This document shows, in pieces, positions 27,896-36,133 of a stretch of 64,000 nt of DNA. This DNA is from Planctomycetales bacterium. GTDB lineage: Bacteria > Planctomycetota > Planctomycetia > Planctomycetales > Planctomycetaceae. The notes beneath the pieces are model-generated. The model saw nothing but the letters and a program-made list of their open reading frames with translations, did no database searches and was not told the origin of the DNA. The translations under genes were made by a program, and so were the position numbers. Positions within the stretch are counted from its first letter, which is position 1, and the number at the start of each line of letters is the position of its first letter. The DNA lies in contig JAPLOA010000056.1 of NCBI GenBank assembly GCA_026400835.1, positions 1 through 64,000 of the forward strand, given 5' to 3'.

Positions 27896-29296
27896 ATGAG
27901 TTCTTCCGGCCCGATGCCCGATGCGACATCTGTTGTTCGATCGGATTCTCCCAGATCGATGCTGTCCGTGGCTTTCTGGAGTTTTCTGCTCACTCAGTTT
28001 CTCGGGGCCTTCAACGACAACTATTTCAAGCAGATGGTTCTGCTGACTTGCGTGAGTCAGGTCGCCAGGGCCAAGGGCGAAAGTGCCCCGGATCGTCAGC
28101 CGCTGGCGCTGGCAGCATTTGCGATCCCCTTCATCCTGTTGTCGGGCCTCGGTGGTTTTTTGTCCGATCGATGTGCCAAGCAACGCGTCATCGTCGGTTG
28201 CAAAATCGCAGAAGTGGGCATCATGGGCGTCGGGCTGATGGTACTGCTGATCGACGGGCTGTCTGCGGACGCACAGTTGTTGAGTCTGATCGGAGTACTT
28301 CTATTGATGGGAGCTCACAGTGCGATTTTTGCTCCGTCGAAGTATGGTGTGTTGCCGGAGCTGTTTCGCGAAGAACAATTGCTCCCCGTCAATGGGGCAG
28401 TGCAGATGACGACGTTTCTGGCGATCATCTTCGGGACGGCCGGAGCCGGGATTGCTCTGGATCAGATTCAGAGGTCCATGTGGATTGGCAGTCTGATCGC
28501 GATTGGGATTGCCGTCGTCGGTACGACGGCTTCGCTGCTTATTCCTCGCACTCCGATTGCCCAGCCGAAACTGACTCTGAAAATGGAAGACCTCTTTCTG
28601 CCGCGTGAGATCGCGCAGTTGATTCGCCGCGACCGAGGGCTGCTGCTGGCAATTCTGATTGCTGCGATTTTCTGGTTTCTGGGCGGGGTGACTCAGATGT
28701 CTGTCAATACTCTCGGAAAAGCCACATTGAAACTCAGCGATACTCGAACCAGTCTGATGGTGGCCGGGATTGGCTTTGGAATCATGGCAGGCTGTATTAT
28801 CGCGGGGTTCCTTGGCAAAGGACAAAGTGGCCGACGCTGGGTACTGATTGGTTCGTGGCTACTGCTGATCTCGCTGTCGCTGATTGCGTTTCTGGGCAGC
28901 GGCCTGGTCGGGGTTGCTGCAAACGCTGAAGCGAAAGATCAGGCGATCCTGGTCAGCCTGCTGTCAGCCGATACGCTGGAATGGAGTCTTCGATTCAGCA
29001 TGGTATTTTTGGGCGTTTCTGCCGGAATGTTCGTTGTCCCCGTGCAGGTCTTTTTGCAGCAGGCACCGCCGCCGGAATTTAAGGGGCGATTGTTGGGCGT
29101 GCAGAATTTGGTCACCTGGATCGGGATTTTGCTGTCCGCCGCGTTTGTCGGCGTTGCCGGGACGGTACTGCGAGGAATCGCCGGTCCAAACGGGGATGCT
29201 CGCCACCAATGGGCCGTCTTTGCGTCTTTAGCGTTGTTGTTGGTTCCGGTTTGCATGTTTTATCGCTTGCCGGAAGCTCCCCGACGGGAACTCTGA
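27896..29296 (+). CDS. MFS transporter, LplT-like
   Basis: This 466-residue membrane protein has about 12 hydrophobic helices. The first carries the pattern FLGAFNDNYFKQ, typical of the lysophospholipid transporter (LplT) and the MFS half of Aas-type acyltransferases. FAPSKYGVLPE near residue 145 and FLQQAPPPEFKGRLLGVQN near the C-terminal half are shared with that group. Flipping of lysophospholipids across the inner membrane is the family role; no acyltransferase domain or gene is attached here. The ATG at 27896 has an aggg ribosome binding site; a TTG five codons earlier is less likely. It is divergent from the transposase. Confidence 0.83.
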   Translation: MSSSGPMPDATSVVRSDSPRSMLSVAFWSFLLTQFLGAFNDNYFKQMVLLTCVSQVARAKGESAPDRQPLALAAFAIPFILLSGLGGFLSDRCAKQRVIVGCKIAEVGIMGVGLMVLLIDGLSADAQLLSLIGVLLLMGAHSAIFAPSKYGVLPELFREEQLLPVNGAVQMTTFLAIIFGTAGAGIALDQIQRSMWIGSLIAIGIAVVGTTASLLIPRTPIAQPKLTLKMEDLFLPREIAQLIRRDRGLLLAILIAAIFWFLGGVTQMSVNTLGKATLKLSDTRTSLMVAGIGFGIMAGCIIAGFLGKGQSGRRWVLIGSWLLLISLSLIAFLGSGLVGVAANAEAKDQAILVSLLSADTLEWSLRFSMVFLGVSAGMFVVPVQVFLQQAPPPEFKGRLLGVQNLVTWIGILLSAAFVGVAGTVLRGIAGPNGDARHQWAVFASLALLLVPVCMFYRLPEAPRREL

Positions 29297-29495
29297 TTTT
29301 TCCGAAAGCCAGTCATTTCCGGCAGATTCCGAAGTCGAATGATTCGGTGGGGTTGAAGTCCCGCCGGCGTTTGCTGTAGTACGCCCACAAGCGCGGGATG
29401 CGCGATGACAGCCCGGCTGAACTCTGGGTCGCCAATGCGGCAACCAGTCGGGATTTTACTGTCAAAGAGCAGATACAGGATTTCGGATCATCCTC

Positions 29496-30773
29496 ATGCA
29501 GCGTATTTTTATTTCGGGGATCGGTGTTGTCAGTTGCCTTGGTAACGACCGACGAACGTTTTGGAACAATATCATCAATAGCCAGTGCGGTATTGACCGT
29601 CTGGCTTTGCACGACACCACGGATCTGGAAGTCAATATTGGTGGCGAAGTTCGCGATCTGAATGAAGCTCGCATCAACGTTAACGATCTGGTTTCGACTC
29701 GCAAAATGGATCGAGCCAGTCAGTTTGCGGTCCATGCGGCTCATGAAGCCCTCGAAGATGCGGGGCTGCCGACAAAAGATATCGGCGAAAACGCTGCTGT
29801 AATTATTGGTGCTGGCCTGGCGGGCCTGGAGACTTATGAGTTCCAGATGGAACGCATGTTGACCAAGGGACCATCGAGAGTCAGCCCGTTCACAATTCCG
29901 ATGCTGATGCCGAATGCTCCTCCGGGAAATATCAGTCTTGCGTTCGGAGCTCGCGGAACCTGCTACACCACCAGCAGCGCGTGTTCTTCGTCCGGGCATT
30001 CCATGATCGATGCGATGGAGTACCTGCGTCGCGGTGATGCCGATTTTGTGATCACCGGCGGAACCGAAGCATCGTTGACTCGGCTGGGAATTTCTTCGTT
30101 CGTCAACATGAAGGCGATGAACAAGACGATGAACGATCGTCCGAAGGAATCCATGCGTCCGTTCGATGCAGATCGCGGTGGATTCATCATGGCCGAAGGC
30201 GCATCCGTGTTGATTTTCGAGACCGAAGAACATCTGCGGAAACGTGGCGGTAAAGCGTGGGCGGAAGTTCTCTCAGGTCGATCGACCAGTGACTCTTATC
30301 ATCTCGTCCAGCCTGATCCGGAAGGCCGTCAGGCCGTGAAAGCGATTAATGCGGCTCTGCAGAAGGCTGGCCTGAATTCTGCGGAAATTGCCGACGACAC
30401 GTATGTGAATGCTCACGGCACCAGCACGAATTTCAACGATTCGATGGAAACGGTCGCGTTAAAGTCGGTGTTCGGCGAGGATGCCTATAAACTGCATATC
30501 AGCTCAACCAAGGGCATGCTCGGTCACATGATCGGAGCAGCCTGCGCAATCGAAATGTCGGCCTGCGTGCTGGCGATGAACTCTGGCATTCTTCCTCCGA
30601 CGATCAACTACACGACTCCGGATCCAGCGTGCGATCTGAACTACATCCCTAACAAGGCGATCAAGAAGCAGGTCAAGTACTGCATCAATAACAGCTTCGG
30701 CTTTGGCGGTCACAACGTCTCACTGGTGGTGGCGCGAGTGGATGATGAGACGTTAAAAAGGACGGATGTCTAA
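29496..30773 (+). CDS. fabF: Beta-ketoacyl-ACP synthase II (FabF-like)
   Basis: This 425-residue KAS I/II family condensing enzyme carries out fatty acid or polyketide-type chain elongation. The catalytic Cys163 is in SSACSSSGHSM. The two active-site histidines are in NAHGTSTNF (about 306) and STKGMLGHMIGAA (about 342), with GGTEA near 189 and the terminal NNSFGFGGHN. The nucleophile context (ACSSSGH) differs slightly from the common ACASG, so specialised chain-length or alternative lipid roles are possible. It starts at ATG 29496. No acyl carrier protein or ketoreductase is adjacent, so it stands alone. Confidence 0.9.
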   Translation: MQRIFISGIGVVSCLGNDRRTFWNNIINSQCGIDRLALHDTTDLEVNIGGEVRDLNEARINVNDLVSTRKMDRASQFAVHAAHEALEDAGLPTKDIGENAAVIIGAGLAGLETYEFQMERMLTKGPSRVSPFTIPMLMPNAPPGNISLAFGARGTCYTTSSACSSSGHSMIDAMEYLRRGDADFVITGGTEASLTRLGISSFVNMKAMNKTMNDRPKESMRPFDADRGGFIMAEGASVLIFETEEHLRKRGGKAWAEVLSGRSTSDSYHLVQPDPEGRQAVKAINAALQKAGLNSAEIADDTYVNAHGTSTNFNDSMETVALKSVFGEDAYKLHISSTKGMLGHMIGAACAIEMSACVLAMNSGILPPTINYTTPDPACDLNYIPNKAIKKQVKYCINNSFGFGGHNVSLVVARVDDETLKRTDV

Positions 30774-31306
30774 GGTGGCGGTTGGCTGAGGACAGTCAGG
30801 ACTTGATGCTGGCGCAAAATGGGCATTCCTGCCCGTCGCTGGAATTTTCGACATGAGTATCCAACCTGCGCTTTTATGCCTGACGGAGCGACACGGATTG
30901 TCGCGGAAGCCGCGAAGGTTTTCGGCACGTTGAGTTTCTGCGTCCCATGCCGGAGTTCTGCGAGCATTCGGCCGCAAAGGGTAATCATCCACGGAGGGCT
31001 GACGCCCTGCCGCTCGCAGAAGTTGTGCTGCCACCGCATTTTGCACGGTGCCGCGTGACGATTCGCACACGACGCGGATTGAACGCAAATTGCCGCCTCT
31101 GGTCACCAAACCCAAGAAACAAGATAATGACGTCCTGTTTTCAATCGACTGTGAGGCTTTCGCATCCGAACCTTTCACAAAGTGCATAACTCGCACGGTC
31201 TATTTGCCAGAATCTTTGGCCCGAATATCCGGTCGGTACGTTGTATGCATTGCGAGGAGTAACTTGCTGCTTCTGCTGAACTCGCGGAAAGAGGATTCGT
31301 TCTGCC
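30774..31306. other. Gene-free gap with family C and family D repeats
   Basis: No gene is seen in this 533-bp gap. A family C element lies at 30817-30854 (AATGGGCATTCCTGCCCGTC then gctggaattttcgacat). A family D element lies at 30991-31018 (GGAGGGCTGACGCCCTGCCG then ctcgc). Both recur elsewhere in the window: C at 32769 and 58702, D at 62115. Confidence 0.6.
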
Positions 31307-32617
31307 ATGTTGCGAACATTACTTGTTCTGACGATGCTGTTGGTTGCTCGCCCTGGCTTCGGGCAACTGGATCATGAACAGGAACCGATCAACTACAGCA
31401 ACGAAAAACCCACTGACCCCGTCGCTCGCCTGGCCGCGCGGCTTGAGGCGGGGGAGATCAAGCTGGATTGGGAACCAAAGCATGGATATCTCACTTCCCT
31501 GATGCAACATCTGGATATACCGGCTTCGAGCCAGACGCTGGTGTTTTCAAAAACCAGTTTGCAGATCAGTCGCATTACACCGCGGACACCTCGAGCCATC
31601 TACTTCAACGATGACGTTTACCTCGGCTGGGTTCAGCGGGGCGATGTTGTGGAAATCTCGGCCGCAGACCCACAACTTGGCGGCACCTTTTATACACTCA
31701 CTCAGCACCATGATGAACCGGCCCTCATTCAGCGTGAAAACGCGAGGTGTCTGCAGTGTCATGGATCGACGCATACTCGGCGAGTTCCCGGACATATCGT
31801 GAGATCTGTGTTTTCCGATCCGGGCGGACAGCCAATTTATCGACTGGGAACCCATCTGACCGACGACACAAGCCCCTTCGCTGAGCGGTGGGGAGGCTGG
31901 TATGTCACGGGAACACACGGCAAACAGCGTCACATGGGAAACTGTGTGATTGCCGATGAAAACGTTTCCGAGAAGCTGGACGTGGAAGCCGGCGCCAACC
32001 TCGCGGATCTGTCGGGACACTTCAACGTCAAACCCTATTTGACCGCTCACAGCGACATCGTCGCTTTGATGGTTCTGGAGCATCAGGCCATGATGCACAA
32101 CGTGCTCACCGCCGCTAATCATTCGGGGCGAATCACAGCTCGCGATGCGATCATTATGAACAAAGCGCTGGAACGACCGGAAGATTTTGAATCCGAATCA
32201 ACAGCTCGCCGCTACGCATCGGCCGCCGAGAGTGTCGTCAAGGCGCTGCTGTTCTGTGAATCACCTCCATTGACGGACGTCGTAAAGGGTTCGTCGACAT
32301 TTCAGGAGGAATTTTCTGCGCGAGGTCCGCTGGATTCGAAAGGCCGCAGTCTGCGTCAGGTTGACCTGAAGACGCGGGTGTTCAAATATCCCTGCAGTTT
32401 CCTGATCACCTCAGACTCATTTCAGCAACTTCCGGTCGGCGTCAAGACTCGCGTCTGGCAGAGGCTGGATGAGATTCTGTCAGGCACAGACACATCAGAG
32501 AAGTTTGCTCATTTATCCGCGGAAGACCGTATGACGGTTAGAGAAATCCTGGCTGATGTCTGCCCGGAAACGCCATTCCGAACGGCGGCCGAGAAACAAT
32601 CGTCAGAAGCCAAATAG
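31307..32617 (+). CDS. Secreted mono-heme c-type cytochrome-like protein
   Basis: This 436-residue protein has a signal peptide (about 1-19, ARPGFG-Q) and a single CLQCH haem c motif at 148-152. Flanking histidines (TQHHDEP before it, GSTHTRR after it) could give the second axial ligand. The remaining sequence is not recognised beyond similarity to uncharacterised planctomycete cytochrome-like proteins. The motif RFAERWGG-type segment (SPFAERWGGWYVTGTHG, near 193) is reminiscent of proteins that bind a second cofactor, but no assignment is made. The start is ATG 31307 with an agagga ribosome binding site. It stands alone between two repeat-rich gaps; the VKOR-DsbA gene follows 600 bp later. 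Confidence 0.75.
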   Translation: MLRTLLVLTMLLVARPGFGQLDHEQEPINYSNEKPTDPVARLAARLEAGEIKLDWEPKHGYLTSLMQHLDIPASSQTLVFSKTSLQISRITPRTPRAIYFNDDVYLGWVQRGDVVEISAADPQLGGTFYTLTQHHDEPALIQRENARCLQCHGSTHTRRVPGHIVRSVFSDPGGQPIYRLGTHLTDDTSPFAERWGGWYVTGTHGKQRHMGNCVIADENVSEKLDVEAGANLADLSGHFNVKPYLTAHSDIVALMVLEHQAMMHNVLTAANHSGRITARDAIIMNKALERPEDFESESTARRYASAAESVVKALLFCESPPLTDVVKGSSTFQEEFSARGPLDSKGRSLRQVDLKTRVFKYPCSFLITSDSFQQLPVGVKTRVWQRLDEILSGTDTSEKFAHLSAEDRMTVREILADVCPETPFRTAAEKQSSEAK

Positions 32618-33220
32618 CCGGGACCAAAGGTTTTCATGAGAGTTGCGGAGCTGCAAAATCGCCTTCTAACCGCCCCTTGATTCAGCATCTTTCTGCAACG
32701 ACCGGAAAGATATAAGGGGCGCAAAGACTGGCCGGCGAATGCTCAGGCAAAACTTGATTCTTTAGAGCACAATGGGCATTCCTGCCCGTCGCTGGAATAT
32801 TGGACATAAGCAGCGACCGCTCGGAGGGCAAGGTTCTCCCCATGGGCAGCAACCCTCAACCAGCTGGGTTGTCTGGGAGGTTTGGGGCCAACGCAGAGCA
32901 CCTTGTGTCAAAGAACTCCGACGGAGCCGAATGCGCTGACGACCGGCTCGATCAAGCTGATAATCCTGGATTCTCCGAGAAACAGTATTCTTGCGAGAAA
33001 AACGACGTGATACATTTTTGCACCATGACGGGCTGAAGTTGCGCCTGTAAGCTGAATTGGAGAATGCCGTGCTGGGGAGTACGTGCATTCTGAGGGGTTG
33101 GGTTCGTCGGCACGAACATTGCTTAACGTTTGCACAGCAGCGATTCAGCCTCCGTCATTCTGGGTCGAAAACAGTGGGATCTGTTTTTTGCAGCTTCGCG
33201 GCTGCGCAGAGAGTAGTGCA
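32618..33220. other. Gene-free gap with a family C repeat
   Basis: No gene is visible. A family C copy occupies 32769-32808 (AATGGGCATTCCTGCCCGTC then gctggaatattggacat) and differs from the 30817 copy at only a few positions. The frame of the next gene is open back to a GTG at 33083, but the ATG at 33221 has a better ribosome binding site. Confidence 0.55.
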
Positions 33221-34918
33221 ATGAGCGTTTCTTTTGGAACGGTCAATTCCGAGATGGGTGAATCGGGCGAAGTTCGTCGACTGAGCGATGTCCCTGGGGA
33301 CGGTCATCCTTCGTTGCGAATGCTTTGGATGCTGCGCGGCCTGTGTGTCGCGGGGCTTGGAATTTCGGTGTATTTGGCCTGGACTGCGCTGAGCATGACG
33401 CCGGTTTACGGCTGCGGCGGCGGCGATGTGATCGACTGTGGTCACGTGCTGAAGAGCAAATGGTCCAAAGTTTTTGGCATTCCGGTCAGCGTTCCGGCTG
33501 GTGGTTTATACGCCAGCATGCTGGTTCTGCTGGGATTCGCTGGTCTGAATGCTCCTCGAGCAATGAAGCAGATGGTTTGGAATGCGTTGACCGCTGGATC
33601 TTGCATGGCCGGTTTGGCCGCACTGTGGTTTATCAGCCTCCAGATTTTTGCGTTGAGTAAGATCTGTCCGTACTGTGTAGCGGTGCATACCTGCGGTTTA
33701 GTGATGGCGGCTTTAATGCTCCGCAATCGCTTTTCAGAACCGCACCACAAGAAGATGGCCGCGTCCTTCAGTGCGGCGGCTGTGGCGGGACTGATTACCG
33801 TCCAGACGATGACTCCGGAACCTGAAGTTTTTGAAGTCATTCGTTATGACGAAGTGACATCCCCTGAGGTGGCGACGAGCACGATTGCTGCCGGTGATTC
33901 CGGAAGTGATGTATTCGAAGCTCCGGGCGAAGTTTTCGCGGCTCCTGGAGAAATGTTTGAAGCGCCTGTGGTCGACGAAGCTCCGGCTGACAACTCCGCG
34001 AGTACCACGACGGAAGAATCAGATGAAGCCGTAAAGGCCGAGACGACTCAACCGGTCGCCTCAACGTTATTATTGCTGGTTCCACCGCGCTTGTGGAACC
34101 TGACGCAGATTGCGTTTAGCGGTCAGGATGCCACGGCCTCTGAGGGCGAAAAGCCAGCTGAAGCGACCTCGGTCTCCGAAGGGGAGAATGCCGCTGGGGC
34201 CTCAGCGACAACGGCCGAAGGCAGTAAACCAGCGGCTAATGGCTCAAATCCAGACAGCAGCACTGAAGCGACAGAAAAGAAGGGCGAGAAGGCTGAAGAA
34301 GCCAAAGCTGAAGTCACTCCGGCTCCACCGGCTCGTAAGCTGATCACCGTTGCTGGAAATCGAGTGACCCTCGATGTCAAGCAGTGGCCTTTGTTGGGCA
34401 ATTCAGAAGCTCAGTATGTCTTCGTGGAAATGTTCGACTACACGTGTCCGCACTGCCGGAATACTCACAACGCGATCAAAGGAGCATTCGAAAACTACGG
34501 CGACAGGCTCGCGATTCTGGCTCTGCCGGTTCCTCTGGAACGGGCCTGCAACGATGCCGCGAGTGGCGGTGGGCATCCGGGATCCTGTGAGCTGGCAAAG
34601 ATTTCGATCGCTGTCTGGCGAGTCTCCCCGGACAAGTTTCACGAGTTCCATGACTGGATGTTCGAGACGACTCGGTCCCCTGCGTCGGCTCGTGCCCAGG
34701 CTGAGAAACTTGTCGGAGCAGAAAAATTCCGCAAGGAATACTCCTCGAAAATTCCGTCCGAGTACGTAAAACGACACGTGGACTTGTACAAGAAGGTCGG
34801 CCAGGGCTCGGTGCCCAAACTGCTGTTCCCGAAATCAACCATTAATGGTGAGATTAACAGCAAGTCCACGATGGTCAGTACCATCGAACGGGAACTGCGC
34901 GACGTTGCTGTCAAGTAA
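33221..34918 (+). CDS. VKOR-DsbA fusion: vitamin K epoxide reductase and thioredoxin-fold oxidase
   Basis: This 565-residue membrane protein couples quinone-dependent disulfide generation (VKOR) to a thioredoxin-fold disulfide oxidase or isomerase. The VKOR domain spans about 30-195. It has loop cysteines Cys65 and Cys73 (YGCGGGDVIDCG) and an active-site pair CPYC at 149-152, embedded in four helices. An unusual Ala/Glu/Thr-rich linker of about 170 residues follows (about 205-370). The C-terminal DsbA-like domain has FDYTCPHC (Cys409, Cys412), with cis-Pro GSVPKLLFP near residue 530. Fusions of VKOR to a Trx domain are known; the long acidic linker is the odd part. It lies 105 bp before the oxidase subunit III-like gene and may share a transcript. 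Confidence 0.88.
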   Translation: MSVSFGTVNSEMGESGEVRRLSDVPGDGHPSLRMLWMLRGLCVAGLGISVYLAWTALSMTPVYGCGGGDVIDCGHVLKSKWSKVFGIPVSVPAGGLYASMLVLLGFAGLNAPRAMKQMVWNALTAGSCMAGLAALWFISLQIFALSKICPYCVAVHTCGLVMAALMLRNRFSEPHHKKMAASFSAAAVAGLITVQTMTPEPEVFEVIRYDEVTSPEVATSTIAAGDSGSDVFEAPGEVFAAPGEMFEAPVVDEAPADNSASTTTEESDEAVKAETTQPVASTLLLLVPPRLWNLTQIAFSGQDATASEGEKPAEATSVSEGENAAGASATTAEGSKPAANGSNPDSSTEATEKKGEKAEEAKAEVTPAPPARKLITVAGNRVTLDVKQWPLLGNSEAQYVFVEMFDYTCPHCRNTHNAIKGAFENYGDRLAILALPVPLERACNDAASGGGHPGSCELAKISIAVWRVSPDKFHEFHDWMFETTRSPASARAQAEKLVGAEKFRKEYSSKIPSEYVKRHVDLYKKVGQGSVPKLLFPKSTINGEINSKSTMVSTIERELRDVAVK

Positions 34919-35023
34919 TGTTTGCCCCGAATTCTTTTTGAAACGGGGTGGCTGTACCGCACAGATTGACGCAGAGGAGACAATTCGGGAAGCAGACCTT
35001 TCCGGATTTGGTCAGAGCCAACT

Positions 35024-35596
35024 ATGTCGGATCGCTGGGATTTGATTCGCGTTTCATTGGCTCGACGTTTTTATCTCGCCACGATTCTGCAAGCGGCAGT
35101 GGTGATCGTTGTATCAATCGTGTTGTGTTATGCTTTTGGACGACAACCTCCGGCCGAGAAAATACGGCTGCCCCGGGCGTTCGTCATCAGTACGATTCTT
35201 CTGGCCGTCGGCAGTTGGTACATGGAACGCGCTCATGCGTTTGTGAAGCGAGAACGCCAGCCGGAGTTTCGGCGAGCCCTTCTATTGTCACTCGCATTTG
35301 CGTCAGCATTTGTCGCAGTGCAGGGCTACGGTCTTTGGGCGATCGACAAAGGCGTGCGAAACCCGGCCGCCTCGCAACTGGGGGTCCACGGCTTCGTGAT
35401 CATGCTGACGGCCCTGCACGGCATGCATTTCATTGTTGCTCAGTCTATTCTGCTGTGGGTCACGTTGTCCGCCTTCGCGGATCGATACGACCATGAATAC
35501 TTCTGGGGTGTGACGTTCGCGAAATGGTTCTGGCATGCACTGGGAATCATCTGGGTGGGAATCCTGTTCGTTTTCACGATGGCGTTTATCGCCTGA
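35024..35596 (+). CDS. Cytochrome oxidase subunit III-like membrane protein
   Basis: This 190-residue protein has five predicted helices. It shows the heme-copper oxidase subunit III pattern: TALHGMHF in helix 4 and the terminal WFWHALGIIWVGILFVFTM. It is of the short five-helix type seen as CyoC/CtaE-like or as accessory subunits. Subunits I, II and IV are not in the window, so it is a stand-alone paralogue or a separated subunit. Its close spacing to the VKOR-DsbA gene (105 bp) suggests coexpression and possibly a shared link to the quinone pool or to disulfide-dependent oxidase assembly. That link is an inference. Confidence 0.78.
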   Translation: MSDRWDLIRVSLARRFYLATILQAAVVIVVSIVLCYAFGRQPPAEKIRLPRAFVISTILLAVGSWYMERAHAFVKRERQPEFRRALLLSLAFASAFVAVQGYGLWAIDKGVRNPAASQLGVHGFVIMLTALHGMHFIVAQSILLWVTLSAFADRYDHEYFWGVTFAKWFWHALGIIWVGILFVFTMAFIA

Positions 35597-35668
35597 GACG
35601 AAAGAACGCCCTGTTTCGCAATTTTGCGTTGCGGAATTCCAGAAAAGTGCCAAAGCGAAGGGAATCAT

Positions 35669-35780
35669 CATAACCCGCGGCGTCAGCGAGGGATTTACGG
35701 AGACATTGACAAAACGCGACAGAGCAATCCCTCACTGACGTTTCGGGTTGGGATGGCTGCAAACGCGCAACTCCAAAAAG
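35669..35780. repeat. Family A palindromic repeat, copy 3
   Basis: The gap 35597-36133 has no gene. Arms GCGTCAGCGAGGGATT (about 35680-35695) and AATCCCTCACTGACG (about 35726-35740) are separated by 30 bp. They are followed by gggttgggatg and the module GCGCAACTCCAAAA. This is one of the most complete copies in the window. The rest of the gap is unrecognised. Confidence 0.8.
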
Positions 35781-36133
35781 CGAGACTGAGGGATTCCAGG
35801 GAAGAACTGTCCGAAGTAGTTTCCGAACCGAGGATCAGCCGACGCAGGGTTGGGCGGGGGGCCCGATTGAATAGGATTTGGCAGCAGCAGATCAACCGTG
35901 TGACGCCACTATGGTTGCGTGCGGGCGGAATGCCGCATCGACCGTGCCCGGAAAGATGAACCCGCAGGGCAGGATCAACCGAAATCGGCGACTACACCCC
36001 CGATTCTGGTTCGCCCGAGGTTTTGCTTTCGAATAGCGATCGACGAGCATAGAATCCATGGCGGACGTTTATTGCGTCCGCGTCCAAATCCTACCCGTAC
36101 TCGGCATCCCTCCCACCGCACCGAGAAATCATT

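Noticed and set aside
17391-30773. FabH, the FHA protein, the helicase and FabF as one lipid gene cluster
   Set aside because: Gaps of 200-500 bp, an intervening divergent transposase and unrelated functions argue against a shared unit.
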